Below, piece after piece: positions 8,490-17,488 of a stretch of DNA of 32,666 nt (positions are counted from its first letter, which is position 1; each line of letters starts with the position of its first letter). The DNA is taken from positions 112,501-145,166 of the forward strand of contig CAUYUJ010021072.1 of NCBI GenBank assembly GCA_963575745.1, in the 5' to 3' direction. The stretch is from Prorocentrum cordatum. Lineage: Eukaryota > Sar > Dinophyceae > Prorocentrales > Prorocentraceae. Made by a program: the position numbers and the translations under genes. Under the pieces are notes generated by a model. It saw only the letters and a program-made list of their open reading frames with translations, was not told the origin of the DNA and made no database searches.

Positions 8490-8780
8490 ACAGCAAAAGA
8501 AGTCGACACACGCGCACGCCGTCCCCTCTGAGCTCCTCGGAATCCGCGACGAAGATGTGGAGCCTCGCCTCCTCCTCCTCCTCGTCCCCCTCCTCCTCCT
8601 CCTACTCCATCTCGTGGCCATCTCCCTGGCCCGGGGCGTACGACGCCGACACCGTGAAGCTGTAGTACAGGCCCACCCCCTGCGACGCGTCGAGCCACCC
8701 CAGTACTGCGACCACTGCAGTCGCCACTGCGCACTCGAGCGAGTAGACGTGGCGCATCTCGTCCAGGCCGCTCCGAGCCG
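8490..8780 (-). pseudogene. Unrecognised acidic coding-like segment
   Basis: One minus frame reads GLDEMRHVYSLECAVATAVV, AVLGWLDASQGVGLYYSFTV and SASYAPGQGDGHEME, then TAG, a Glu run, ARLHIFVADSEELRGDGVRV and CRLLLLSQEEEEK. A hydrophobic stretch, a beta-like segment and a charged tail suggest a real former exon. The competing frames are poly-Arg or poly-Gly. The TAG at about 8606 breaks it. It may be the upstream part of the 7180-8034 remnant. Confidence 0.3.
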
Positions 8781-8960
8781 CGCGCCATCCGCGTCGCTGG
8801 GAGCGGGCGAGCTATGGCCCCGCCCATCCACCCCGGAAAAGCTTAGCCTCTGAGAAGCCTTGTGCGAAACGATTACGGAACAGGACGAGGAGAGAGAGGA
8901 GAGCAAGAGAGAGACTGCGCAAGCGTACAAAACCTTAATTTATGGCGAACGTCCAAGTAG

Positions 8961-9058
8961 TGAGGAGGAGGAGGAGGAGGAGGAGGAGGAGGAGGAGGAG
9001 GAGGAGGAAGGGGAGGAGGAGGAGGAGGAGGAGGAGGAGGAGGAGGAGGAGGAGGAGG
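8961..9058. repeat. (GGA)n microsatellite
   Basis: About 98 bp of nearly pure GGA units with one AAGGGG interruption at about 9008; homopurine on the plus strand. Confidence 0.95.
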
Positions 9059-9059
9059 G

Positions 9060-10104
9060 ACGCGTGGCTGCGGATCCAAAGTGCGGGCGCAAACCCAGAA
9101 GGAGGCCTGGGAGAGACAGCAGGATGAGGTGAGCGGTAGGGGGAGGCGGGAGAAGAGGGCGAGTGCGCGGCGGAGTTGATTCAAAGCGAGGACCCAATCA
9201 CACGGGAAGGTCGGGGGGAAATCGCGATTCTGACTGTGAGGTCCAAACGATCTGGACGCGGCCGGGGCCGTGAAACACACCCCTGGCAGCCCGGGCCGGC
9301 TTCGTCGTGGCAGGCCCAGGTGCGATGCGTGTTATGAGGCAATGTGGGAGTGGGTGAATCTGGGTAGGAGGGAGTCTGGGCGTGATTGCGTCAGTGGATG
9401 AGCGCATGTGAGTGTGAGCGACTCTGTATATGAGTGGGTCTGAGAGTGCTTGCGGCCAGGAGGTGAGGAGGCAGAGGCGTACACGAGTAATGAGAACCCG
9501 AGATGTATGATGCATGATGTCGGTATGTGATGATTGGGCGCCCGCACATGGTCCAATGTTTGCCGCAAGTGGGACTTCACATTGCTAGTTGGCAGGGGTG
9601 GTGCTTGCGCTTGCGTGTGTGTTTGTGGTTGTGTTTGCTTGTGTATATTGTGTATAATGTGTATATTGTGGGGGGCATCATAGTTTTGAGTTGGCTGCCA
9701 CTCGAGTGGGGGACGGGGTGATGATCAGTGCAGAGCAGAGGTACCCCCCTTCCGGCAGGGAAAGAAGGAGTTTCAACCGTCAAACCACCTACGCCCACAG
9801 GGCTATCCGTCGGCCTCCTCTGCTTTGCCAGAAAAGTTGCGTGGCGCAGTTCAGAGCACTACATGTCATGATGCCGCATCTGCGTTGGACGGCTGCGTGA
9901 AGCTCAGCTCACGCGCAGCCGTGCATGTAGGCAAACTTTGAAAGCGCAGGTCCAACAGCACGGCAAGCCAGACGAAAGTGTCATTGGTCCACATCGAACC
10001 CGTTGGGCTTGACGTGTTACAGCGATTTGCAAGATCGGTGTCTGCCGGCGCTTGCGAGGTGGTCGTTGGTGGGTTCGCACTCCGCCAGCGCCGAGGGCCT
10101 CCCC
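9060..10104. other. No gene recognised; GT-rich and GAGTG-rich sequence
   Basis: 9345-9450 is a degenerate run of GTGAGTNTGAG-like words resembling 25795-25920. 9600-9670 is TGTG/TATTG-rich. 9186-9220 shares GAGGACCCAA with two other sites, and 9755-9805 shares a 24-bp phrase with 24831-24855. No frame gives a recognisable domain. Confidence 0.5.
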
Positions 10105-10116
10105 CCACGTACGGTT

Positions 10117-10180
10117 CACTCGCGCTCTGTTGGCGCCCAACCCCTTCGGCATCTCACGTATGCGCAAGCACAGGCGGAGG
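10117..10180 (+). repeat. 64-bp inverted repeat, left arm
   Basis: This arm matches the reverse complement of 10609-10672 at 52 of 64 positions with no gaps (hand count). It runs from CACTCGCGCTC through CCTTCGGC and TCTCACGT to GGAGG. Plus-strand translation reads SLALCWRPTPSASHVC. Confidence 0.85.
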
Positions 10181-10608
10181 CCCAGCGGAGGCCAAGGATT
10201 AGGAGCAGGAGAAGCAGAAAGAGGACGTCGTGTTCGCACTCGTCGTAGTTGTCGCCCCTGTCTTGTATTTGTCAGCTTCGTTTCCGCCGTCGCTCCGTCG
10301 TTGTAGTAGTCTTGTATTCGTTGTCGCCGTCGCTGTCGTTCACGATACAGGGCACCAACGCATGTAGAGCACGAATCGCCAAGCACAGTATTCCCAACGG
10401 CCAACTGCGACAGGCAGGTCCATCTGCCTAGAGCACACGTAAGACCCCCATTATCAAGCACTGCCTTGGGAGCGAAGAGGTCATGCGCTCGTTCTTGCCC
10501 TCACCTCCCGTCCCTCTCTGCCTCCTCCTGGTGATCCTCCTCCCTCCTCCGTTCAGGCCAGCAGTTGAGGCTTGATGTTTGGACTCCTCTACGCTGGGTC
10601 CTCCTGCT
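10181..10608. other. Sequence between the inverted arms; no gene seen
   Basis: GTCGT/CGTCG-rich between 10220 and 10340, then ordinary sequence. No open frame with domain content on either strand. Confidence 0.5.
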
Positions 10609-10672
10609 CCTCTGCCCGTGCTGATGCACACGTGAGACGCCGAAGGGTTCGGGCGCCAGTGGAGCGCGAGTG
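10609..10672 (-). repeat. 64-bp inverted repeat, right arm
   Basis: The partner of 10117-10180, with 428 bp between the arms. The minus strand reads ALALHWRPNPSASHVC. Beyond the arms the similarity fades, so this is either two oppositely oriented dispersed copies or the ends of a small element. No target duplication was seen. Confidence 0.85.
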
Positions 10673-10679
10673 CACTACG

Positions 10680-11600
10680 AGAAGGATGGGCTTTGGGCTC
10701 CCGGGCCTGAGCACACACGGGGGTCGGCCCATCCCTGCCTCCTTTTTTTAGGAGGAAGAAGAGGAGGAAGAGGAGGAGGAGGAGGTCGTCTGCGTCGACA
10801 TATGCGCGAGTGTCTGAGGCAACTTACGAGCACTACCCCAGCGGGTCCAATCGCCGCTTGGGTATCGGACAGCCGCGCTGGGGTTCTCTTGGCTGCAGAC
10901 ATCCTTCGAATGTTGATCTCCAGCCGATGTTCAAGAAATCTGCCCTGCAGGGCTATGATTCACAGGTTGTTGTCTAAATTGGATGTTCGTTCGCGGATGG
11001 TTCTGAGATGCTGGGGAGGAGCCCTGGTTACGAGGTGGCGGGGGATGTTGCGAGGATCTCATCAGATGCAGATGTGCACTCGATTGGTGCGTGCGCGTGC
11101 CGATTGGAAAACCGCATTGGGTGACGATGGGCAAGCCCAAGAGGCCTCCGACCCATCATTGGTTCCTAATTCGAGGATCAATTTTGAGTTCAAGGCTTGG
11201 GCTCATTGGGCGTGTCGGAGAACACGCGACTGTCATGACCAATGCCAAACCCCACTTGCGTTGGAGTACAGCTCTTTCTGTTCCGTAGTGGCGCACGACA
11301 GAGAACAGGGTTTATCCTCCCTCGTCGAACTCACCTGCAGGCTTAGCACGAATCCTCATCATCACGCTCACCATCTATCCACAGCCTCAAGGGGCGGGGA
11401 GCGCGGTCCTTGCTGCCAAACCGAAGGGGAAGACGCGCATGTCTCAACACACTGTCCTCAGCCTGCCGGCGCGCACGGGCAAGACTCTGGCCGTCACTCC
11501 TCAGACGTCCCTGTCCGTGTCTCCCCACGATTCCGACGCTTTCTGCTCCTACGCTTCCAACATCGAAAAGCAAGAGGCGTGCGTTCTGGCGTGGTCATTA
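10680..11600 (+). other. Open plus frame without recognisable domains
   Basis: The plus frame from 10670 is open through the scaffold gap to 12379, but the part before the gap (RRHMRECLRQLTSTTPAGPI, LLAADILRMLISSRCSRNLP, MIHRLLSKLDVRSRMVLRCW) matches no family I know, and the part after the gap is translated repeat. GC and composition from 10800 to 11300 are less extreme than the surroundings. It may be coding, but there is no positive evidence beyond the open frame. Confidence 0.2.
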
Positions 11601-11602
11601 TT

Positions 11603-11733
11603 CTCCTCCTCCTCCTCCTCCTCCTCCTCCTCCNNNNNNNNNNNNNNNNNNNNNNNNNNNNNNNNNNNNNNNNNNNNNNNNNNNNNNNNNNNNNNNNNNN
11701 NNNNNNNNNNNNNNNNNNNNNNNNNNNNNNNNN
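11603..11733. other. (TCC)n tract ending in a 100-N assembly gap
   Basis: TCC units from 11603 to 11633 run into exactly 100 N (11634-11733). Right of the gap there is no TCC but G-rich array. The round number indicates a placeholder of unknown length. Joining of the two sides is not proven by the sequence. Confidence 0.97.
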
Positions 11734-12235
11734 TGGCACGTCTGACGCCGTCGGGAGCCGTTTTGGGGGCCTGTCTGGGCCAACGGGGGACCCTCTTGGG
11801 GCGCTCCAGGGCCGTCTTGGAGGCCATCTTGGCGTCTTGGAGGCCATCTTGGGCGTGTTGGAGGCCTCTTGGGCCGTCTTGGGGCCCTCTAGGGGCCATC
11901 TTGGAGGCCACTTGGGCCATCAGGGGGCTCTCTTGGGGGCCTCGTGGGCGATCTTGGGGGCGTCTTGGGCCGTCTTGAGCCGTCGGAGAGCCGAAAAGGC
12001 GCAAATGCCAAAATCCTTCAAAAACCAAGGGAAAATCAATGATTTGGGCCTCTTCGGACTCTCCTGGAGGACCTCTTGGAGGCCTCTTGGGCCGTCTGGG
12101 AGGCCTCTGGGGGGCCTCTTGGGCCGTCTTGGGCCGTCTTGGACGCTCTTGGGCCGTTTTGGAGGCCGTCTTGGACCATCTCGGGCGGACTTGGAGGCCA
12201 TCTTGGGCCATCTTCGCGATTTTTTGAGGATTTCC
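11734..12235 (+). repeat. G-rich 'CTTGGGGGCC' array R1
   Basis: Irregular tandem words such as CTTGGGCCGTCTTGG and GAGGCCTCTTGG, 10-30 bp apart, interrupted at 11979-12049 by a non-repetitive core (GCCGAAAAGGCG, then AATCAATGATTTGGGC). The core recurs in arrays R2 and R4. The left end is lost in the gap. The antisense encodes proline/arginine-rich peptides (GPQEAPKRPPRG type), which I treat as translated repeat. Many G4-G5 runs could form quadruplexes. Confidence 0.85.
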
Positions 12236-12429
12236 CGAGCGAAACGGCCGTTTTTGCGCACGGTGGCGGGTTCTGCCGGAGCCCACTGGGGAGTTCTTTT
12301 GGAAAAAGAACCAAAACCAAAACCTAACAGCTCGTCCAGCACGCCGTGCACCCCTGCAAGCAGGGGGCGGCGGATCTAATGGCCTTCGACCCATCCCGCC
12401 ACCGTGCCTGGGTTGTGGGTCATAGGCCT
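12236..12429. other. Short unique stretch between G-rich elements
   Basis: Unique sequence containing GAAACGGCCGTTTTTGC, a self-complementary AAACGGCCGTTT at about 12242, and an ACCAAAACCAAAACC stretch. No gene seen. Confidence 0.5.
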
Positions 12430-13050
12430 CTAGGATGTTCGTTGGGATGTCGCGGGAAGCTTCTCGGGGGCTTCTTGGGGGCCGTTTTGAAGCCTTTTGG
12501 GGGCCGTGTTGGGGCTTAGTGGGGGGTTCGGGGCCTGTTTGGGTTCTCTTGGGCCTCTTGGGGGCCTCTTGGAGCCTCGTTGGGGCCTCCTGGGGTCCTC
12601 TTGGGGCAGAAGATTTGGATTTTCGGTTTGTGTTCCTCCTCTAGGGCCCTTCTTGGGGTTGTCTTTGGGCCCTCTTGGGCCGTCTTTGGCGCGTCTGGGG
12701 CCGTCTTGGAGCCCTCTTTGGCCGTGTTGGGGCCCTCCTGGGGTGCCACTTGGGCTGTCTTGAGGCGGTCCTGGGAGCCTCTTGGGCCGTCTTGGAGCGT
12801 CGGGAGCTTGAAAAGTCCAGGACCCCCAAATAATTGAAAACTTATGGAAATCACAGATTTTGGCTTCTTCGGGGCCCTCTTGGGAAGGCTCTTGTGGCTT
12901 TCTTGGGGCGTCTAGGAGGACTCTTGGGTCGTCTTGGGACCATCTTGGGCGTCTTGATGCGATTGTTCGGCGACCCGGGGCCTCGTTGGACCGTCTTGGG
13001 GGCCTCTTTCGGCCCTCTTGGTCAGTCTTGGGCCCCCCTGGGTCAGAAAA
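12430..13050 (+). repeat. G-rich element R2 with three cores
   Basis: G-rich words surround three unique-sequence cores: core 2 at 12606-12655 (GAAGATTTGGATTTTCGG), core 1 at 12800-12865 (GGGAGCTTGAAAAG to AAATCACAGATTTTGGC) and core 3 at about 12960-12985 (GATTGTTCGGCGACCCGG). The same cores occur in R4 with nearly the same spacing, so this is a homologous dispersed element about 620 bp long and not merely low complexity. Confidence 0.8.
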
Positions 13051-13191
13051 AGTCGCGCGAGAATGCGCGAGAAGCCCCAGGGAGCAAGCGAGAAGCCCAA
13101 GCAGATTTGAGAATCTGGGCTCCAGGCCCCTCAGAGTCTCCTCAGGCGTGCTTCAGGGATTAGGCAAACTACCCGAGTACACGCCCACTCC

Positions 13192-14043
13192 GTGCCCAGC
13201 GGCACGCTGGCGGATTTAGGTGGCTACATCCAATCTTCCGGCTTGGACGAAATGGTATACCACAGCGTAATGGCGCACACGCCGTTATTAGCGCACCCGA
13301 GGCCTAAGTCAGTCTTTATTGGTGGCAGTGGTGAAGGGTTCTTGTTGCGCGAGGTGTTGAGACACAATACGGTTCAAGACGTGGTTATGGTGGACATCGA
13401 TGGCGAGCTCATGGAAATAGCACAGGAGCGCCTGTCGGCATTCCACCAAGGCAGCTTTCGAGACAGTCGCGCCGAGGTGGTCACAGGTGATGCTCGTGCC
13501 CATCTCGAAACAGTTGATGTCGACCGCTTGTTTGATGTGATCGCGTTGGACTTTAATGAGTTCTATTTTCCCAAAGCGCCCACGGATCCGTCGACGTGTC
13601 TGCATTTGGGCGGCCTCTTTTCCCAAGACTTTTATGGTGTTGTGAAGCGGCGATTGCGACCTGGAGGCATCGTGGTCAGCCAGGCCCCTGGGTACCACGA
13701 GTGCCCGGTGCGAAGCAGCCTTCTGCGGCATTTCAAATTTGTCAGCCTAGCAGCAGTCCCCATGGTCTCGTATCCATTCAACTTATTTTTTGTTGCATCT
13801 GACTCTCTGGACGTCGTAGCACTGTCTGCAGCCGACGCGGACTCTCGAATCAAGGAGCGCATCATTGCACCTTCGCCAGGGCAGGCAGACAGGATGGTCT
13901 ATAGTGGTGCTTTGTATACGCAACTCTGGGACCTGCATTCCCGACTGGAGGCTCGTGGGCTGCTCCCATGTGGGGGCGATTGCTTGCTAGTGGATCAGCC
14001 CGGTGGAGCTCAAGACTGCGCCGACACGATCTTATCAAGTTGA
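13192..14043 (+). CDS. Spermidine/thermospermine synthase-like aminopropyltransferase, 5'-incomplete
   Basis: Aminopropyltransferases move the aminopropyl group of decarboxylated S-adenosylmethionine to a polyamine in the cytosol. The 283-codon frame shows the end of the N-terminal beta domain (IQSSGLDEMVYHSVMAHTPL, residues 13-32), motif I GGSGEG at 44-49 followed by LREVLRH, the acidic VDID at 67-70, GDAR at 99-102, and DFNE at 120-123 where the family usually has D-x-x-D. RLRPGGIVVSQAPG (about 153-166) and a C-terminal SRIKERI also fit. GGxGEG followed by xREVL is closest to thermospermine-synthase-type members. The family normally has 50-70 more N-terminal residues. The frame is open back to a TGA at 13108 without an ATG, so 13192 (GTG) is only the nominal start. 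Either a 5' exon lies upstream (AG at 13155-13156 and 13162-13163) or the copy is truncated. No internal stop, and base composition is milder than its neighbours. Confidence 0.82.
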   Translation: MPSGTLADLGGYIQSSGLDEMVYHSVMAHTPLLAHPRPKSVFIGGSGEGFLLREVLRHNTVQDVVMVDIDGELMEIAQERLSAFHQGSFRDSRAEVVTGDARAHLETVDVDRLFDVIALDFNEFYFPKAPTDPSTCLHLGGLFSQDFYGVVKRRLRPGGIVVSQAPGYHECPVRSSLLRHFKFVSLAAVPMVSYPFNLFFVASDSLDVVALSAADADSRIKERIIAPSPGQADRMVYSGALYTQLWDLHSRLEARGLLPCGGDCLLVDQPGGAQDCADTILSS

Positions 14044-14154
14044 GCAGTCTGACCTGTCACGGCTGCAGCGAGTACGGTGCCGCGACTGCAGAAGCTCTTG
14101 GTTGCAACCTTGCGACTACTCGACCTGGTGGTGCCTCCCTTTGTCGCCGCGAGA

Positions 14155-14880
14155 AGGAGGAGGAGGAGGAGGAGGAGGAGGAGGAGGAGGAGGAGGAGGA
14201 GGAGGAGGAGGAGGAGGAGGAGGACGAGGAAAAACGGCAGAGGAGGAGGACGAGGGGAGGAGGAGGAGGAGGAGGAGGAGGGATGAGAGGAGTCGAGAAG
14301 GCAGAGGATGAAGAGGAAGGAGGAGTAGAAGGAGGAGGAGGAGGAGGAGGAGGAGGAGGAGAGAAGGCTAGGAGGAGGAGGAGGAGGAGAGGAGGAGGAG
14401 GAGGAGGAGGAGGAGGAGGAGGAGGAGCAGGTGGAGGAAGCGAATCTTGTTGGAAGATTGTCATCTGCTGCGATTCGAACAGGTGATGTCCCAAGTGGCC
14501 TCGAACACGGCCCGTCGAGGGAGCAGCAGAGGGGAGGGATGAGCAGCTGGAGGAGCAGGAGAGCGGCGAGGATGAGCCGGAGGACGAGGAGGGCAGAGCT
14601 CGCGGCGAAGGAGGAGGAGGAGGAAGAGGAGGAGGAGGAGCAGGAGGAGGAGGATCAAGGAGGAGGAGGAGGAAAGGAGGAGGAGGAGAGGGAGGGGGGA
14701 GGAGGAAAGGAGAGGGAGGTGGGGGGGAGTGGAGGAGGAGGAGGAGGAGGAGGCGGATGTAGGAGTAGGAGGAGGCGAGGGAGGTGGAGGAGGAAGGGAA
14801 GGAGGGGTAAGGGAGGAAGGAGGAGGAGGTAGGAGGGGAGGAGGGAGGAGGGAGGAGGAGGAGGAGGAGGAGGAGGAGGA
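14155..14880. repeat. Long (GGA)n-rich homopurine region
   Basis: GGA runs at 14155-14225, 14257-14280, 14326-14440, 14608-14760 and 14821-14880, with short unique islands (14441-14600). It begins about 110 bp after the synthase stop codon. Frames through it give poly-Glu, poly-Gly, poly-Arg or, antisense, poly-Pro and poly-Ser. I regard these as repeat translation. Confidence 0.93.
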
Positions 14881-15105
14881 GGCCCCCCTCGTCGCCCCCG
14901 ACCTTCGCGCCTGCGCACCGGCGGCGCGGCCAGGAAGAGCACGGACGGCACGGCGGCGCGGGGGCCGGCCCCACCAGGCGCCGCGCCCCGCCCTGCGCCT
15001 CGCTGGGCGGCGCGCCGTCGCCGCCCGCCGCCTTGGGCGGGGCTCGCCCAGCCCAGACGTCCCGCGCCTCGACCAGATCGAGCCGGAGGCCTTCTCGGCC
15101 TAGCG
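14881..15105 (+). other. Very GC-rich island, possible C-terminal coding frame
   Basis: The plus frame continuing out of the GGA tract reads APLVAPDLRACAPAARPGRA and ends SPSPDVPRLDQIEPEAFSA before a stop at 15103. The last 20 residues look ordinary and the rest is Ala/Arg-rich. Extreme C+G content and absence of domains make coding status open. Confidence 0.2.
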
Positions 15106-15121
15106 CAGAGGGGGGCAGTCT

Positions 15122-15281
15122 CGAGTAGGGCCTGTCCTCTACAGGAGGGGAACTCAAACATAGTAAGAACGCATAGTCTGGGGACGATTTTCCGATCGAT
15201 TGTTGGTAATTGTTGAGCATTGCTTAAACTGTTTTCCATTATTTCTCCAAGATCCGCCTGCAGGAGGTCATGTCCGAGCTA
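15122..15281 (+). mobile_element. Family M inverted-repeat element, copy 1
   Basis: Left end GGGCCTGTCCTCTACAGG, internal GGGGACGATTTT, right end TCCAAGATCCGCCTGCAGG then TCATGTCCGAGCT. The ends are inverted relative to each other with mismatches, and the centre is AT-rich against a GC-rich background. About 160 bp, no coding capacity. Confidence 0.7.
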
Positions 15282-15288
15282 TGGGTAG

Positions 15289-15536
15289 TCTAGGCCTCCT
15301 TGATGGGGAGGAGTAATGAGATAGGGGTCGGAGCATCGCGCCGCATCGCCGATGCATCGGCGATGCGGCTCGATGTGGAGCTCGACTTACTCCACGTCGA
15401 CGTCGCCGAGGCGTCGCCGGCGTCCACGATGCGTCGCTGCTGCCACTGGCGCATCCCTGATGCATCGCCGATGCATCGGCGATGCGGCGCGATCCTTCGA
15501 CCCCATCTACTCCGACCCTATCTAGGAGGCCTCTAG
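15289..15536. mobile_element. Family C long-palindrome element, copy 1
   Basis: Arms of about 75 bp are inverted copies of each other: CTAGG.CCTCCT, then GGGGTCGGAG, ATCGCGCCGCATCGCCGATG and CATCGGCGATGC. The middle is about 90 bp (GTGGAGCTCGACTTACTCCA and onward). It starts only 7 bp after family M copy 1 ends. It should extrude as a large hairpin. MITE-like, non-coding. Confidence 0.8.
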
Positions 15537-15692
15537 GTTTGGGGACGGGGGGAGGCTTCTTGGAAGCACCCCTGCTTCTCAGAAGGCGCGGGCCTTGTCT
15601 ACAGGTGTAGAGCCGGCGCCTGCTAAGAAGCAGCCTCCTTCCGAGAATTCTTCCCCCCTCCCCCTCCCCCTGGTGCGCGCTGCCAATGTTCC
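15537..15692. other. Short spacer, nothing recognised
   Basis: Contains CTGCTTCTCAGAAGG and GCCTGCTAAGAAGCAGC phrases that are weakly inverted with respect to each other. No gene. Confidence 0.4.
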
Positions 15693-15770
15693 ATCGTTTT
15701 CAGCCTCTCGGGGCCCTTGCTGGGCCTCGGGGCCGTCGACAAACGACTCGGGATGAAAAACCAGTCCCTT
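15693..15770 (+). repeat. Family F partial copy
   Basis: It matches the left-central part of the forward copies: TTTCAGCCTCTCGGGGCC, GGGCCTCGGGGCCGTCGACA and CGACTCGGGATGAAAAACC. It lies 13 bp before a full copy in the opposite orientation, so together they form an inverted pair. Confidence 0.7.
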
Positions 15771-15783
15771 CCAAGTGGTCGAC

Positions 15784-15970
15784 CCAGACATGCGACGTCC
15801 TGATTTTTTCAGGACGGGGTCCCTGGAAGTCCCGAGCCGTTCCCCGGGACCAGAACTCCAGCCCGCGTCGTTCTTTGATGGTCCCGAGGCCCGGCGAGGG
15901 CCCCCCCGGGGCCGAAAATGGCCAAGAGCTTCCCGTCCTGATTTTTTTTTACGACGCGATCCTATCGGGG
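15784..15970 (-). mobile_element. Family F inverted-repeat element, copy 2
   Basis: Starts CCAGACATGCGACGTCCTGA, has the hairpin TCCTGA..TTTTTCAGGA, GGTCCCTGGAAGTCCCGA, and ends TTTTTTTTACGACGCGATCC. It is reverse-oriented relative to the 6947 copy. About 187 bp, no coding capacity. Confidence 0.78.
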
Positions 15971-16105
15971 CCCCGTCCACGTGGTCGAGACGTTGGGGGC
16001 CCGTGCCTCGCGCAGGGCGAGGCGCCGGACGTCCGGGTCTCGGTGTGGGCTGCGCGAGCGGAGCCTCGAGCTGGCCTTCTGCGTTCAGCGCGTCGGGCTC
16101 GCCTT

Positions 16106-16251
16106 GAGTCGGGCACGTCCCTCTACAGGAGGAATAGTCGAACAATTGTTTAAAAAGCTCAGGGGACGTTTGTTGTCGGATGTTTTTTTTTTGAATATTA
16201 TGTTTCATTTTTCGTCCAAAATCCGCCTGTAGGGGGATACGCCCGACCTAA
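16106..16251 (+). mobile_element. Family M inverted-repeat element, copy 2
   Basis: A clean copy: left end GAGTCGGGCACGTCCCTC then TACAGGAGGAATA, AT-rich centre with CAGGGGACG and a T9 run, right end CCAAAATCCGCCTGTAG then GGGGATACGCCCGACCTAA. About 146 bp. The terminal inverted repeats are about 30 bp with a few mismatches. Confidence 0.8.
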
Positions 16252-16284
16252 GGCTCGCCCCCCCGCCCCCCCGGGACCTGACAC

Positions 16285-16675
16285 CGCTGCTCTTCCTGCA
16301 GAGCCCTCGTCGCCACGGCTGGATTCTCCTGGGGGTCTGGTCAGAATGCATCCCCAGATAGATTCCCGCAGAGCCATCGTCGCTACGGCTGGATTCTCCT
16401 GGGAGTGCTTGTCAGGACGCATCCCTGGAGATCTTCCTGCAGAGCACTCGTCGCCACGGCTGGATTCTCCTGGGAGTTCCGGTCAGAATGCATCCCTGGA
16501 GAGGGCCCGGGAGCAGCGGTTTCGGCACCTGTGGCTCCCCCCCCCCCGTAGTCCCAGCAATCAGTAGTTGGGAGTTTGGGTCAGAACGCATCCTTGGAGA
16601 GGGCCGGGGAGTGGCGGTATCAGTGCCTTTGGCTCCCCTCCTCTAGTCCCAGCAATCAGTAGTCGGCGCTGCCGT
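16285..16675. repeat. Two adjoining tandem repeats (70-71 bp x3, then 98 bp x2)
   Basis: ACGGCTGGATTCTCCTGGG occurs at 16315, 16385 and 16456 (period 70-71; adjacent words CAGAGC.CTCGTCGC and TCAG.A.GCATCC). The last unit merges into a second repeat in which TCAGAA.GCATCC.TGGAGAG starts at 16483 and 16581 (period 98), each copy containing AGTCCCAGCAATCAGTAGT. The shared TCAGAATGCATCC word links the two periods. Confidence 0.9.
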
Positions 16676-16800
16676 TCCTGGCCTCAAGATGCGATGCGAG
16701 CAGAGTCGAGAGTTCCGGGAGGGAGCGGACGGAGGAGATGCGGGACCAAAGGAGTATGCGTCTCCCTGAAGTCAGAAGTCAAACCCGCTCCAGTCCGCCA

Positions 16801-16875
16801 CGTCAACCCATACACGGGGAATCCCGTCTTACACGGGAAGCCATACACGTCAACCCATACACGGGAAGCCAGTTA
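16801..16875. repeat. 47-bp tandem repeat
   Basis: CGTCAACCCATACACGGG occurs at 16801 and 16848, with ACACGGGAAGCCA also repeated. A short minisatellite of under two copies. Confidence 0.85.
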
Positions 16876-16914
16876 CGGCTTGGTCGGGGAGTCTACTAAA
16901 TAATCAGGCGCCAG

Positions 16915-17093
16915 CCAAGACATGCGACGTTCTGTTTTCTTTCAGTACGGGGTCCCTGGATGTCCCGACCCCGGACTGGTTTTTCATCCTGAGTCATGTT
17001 TTGACGGTCCCGAGGACTTGCGAGGGCCCCCCGGGGTCGAAGTTGGCCAAAAACCTCCCGTCCGGATTTTTTTACGACGCGATCATATCTGGG
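16915..17093 (-). mobile_element. Family F inverted-repeat element, copy 3
   Basis: Starts CCAAGACATGCGACGTTCTG, contains GGGGTCCCTGGATGTCCCGA, GACGGTCCCGAGGAC and GGGCCCCCCGGGGTCGAA, and ends TTTTTTTACGACGCGATCAT then ATCTGGG. Same orientation as copy 2. About 179 bp. Confidence 0.78.
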
Positions 17094-17177
17094 AGCTTGT
17101 AGGCGCAAGAGTCGCTCGCGAAGTTGTGAGAACATAGTGAAGCTACGCTTGCGTGCACATCCTCGAAGGGCTATAGT

Positions 17178-17411
17178 CTAGGCCTCCTAGATGGGGTCCG
17201 AGTAAGCGGGGTCGGAGGGTCGCGCCACATCGCCGATGCATCGCCGATGCGGCTCGATGTGCAGCCCGATTGCTTCACGCCGATGTTGCCGATGCATCGC
17301 TGACGTGGACGATACATTGCCGCTCATCGCCGATGCATCGGCGATGTATCGCCGATGTATCAGCGATGCGGCACGATCCTCCGACCCTCTGTATAAGGGG
17401 CCAGCGGGGCC
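17178..17411. mobile_element. Family C long-palindrome element, copy 2
   Basis: Left arm CTAGGCCTCCTAGATGGGGT, then GGGGTCGGAGGGTCGCGCC and repeated ATCGCCGATGC. Right arm CAGCGATGCGGCACGATCCT then CCGACCCTCTG. The centre carries extra CGATGTATCGC copies, so the palindrome is longer and less regular than in copy 1. The preceding bases (TAGTCTAGGCCTCCT) are the same as in copy 1. Confidence 0.75.
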
Positions 17412-17488
17412 TACATCTCTTCGTGCGCACATCTTCCGCTGCGGGCGCTGGCACATAGGTCGGTTCTTTCGAAGTCCAGAGCAACATA

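Noticed and set aside
10670-12379. 569-codon plus frame as a single gene
   Set aside because: It runs through the 100-N gap and into a G-rich repeat array; only the first part could be real.
14057-15220. 387-codon minus frame rich in Pro/Ser/Leu
   Set aside because: It is translated GGA/TCC microsatellite; all frames across it are open.
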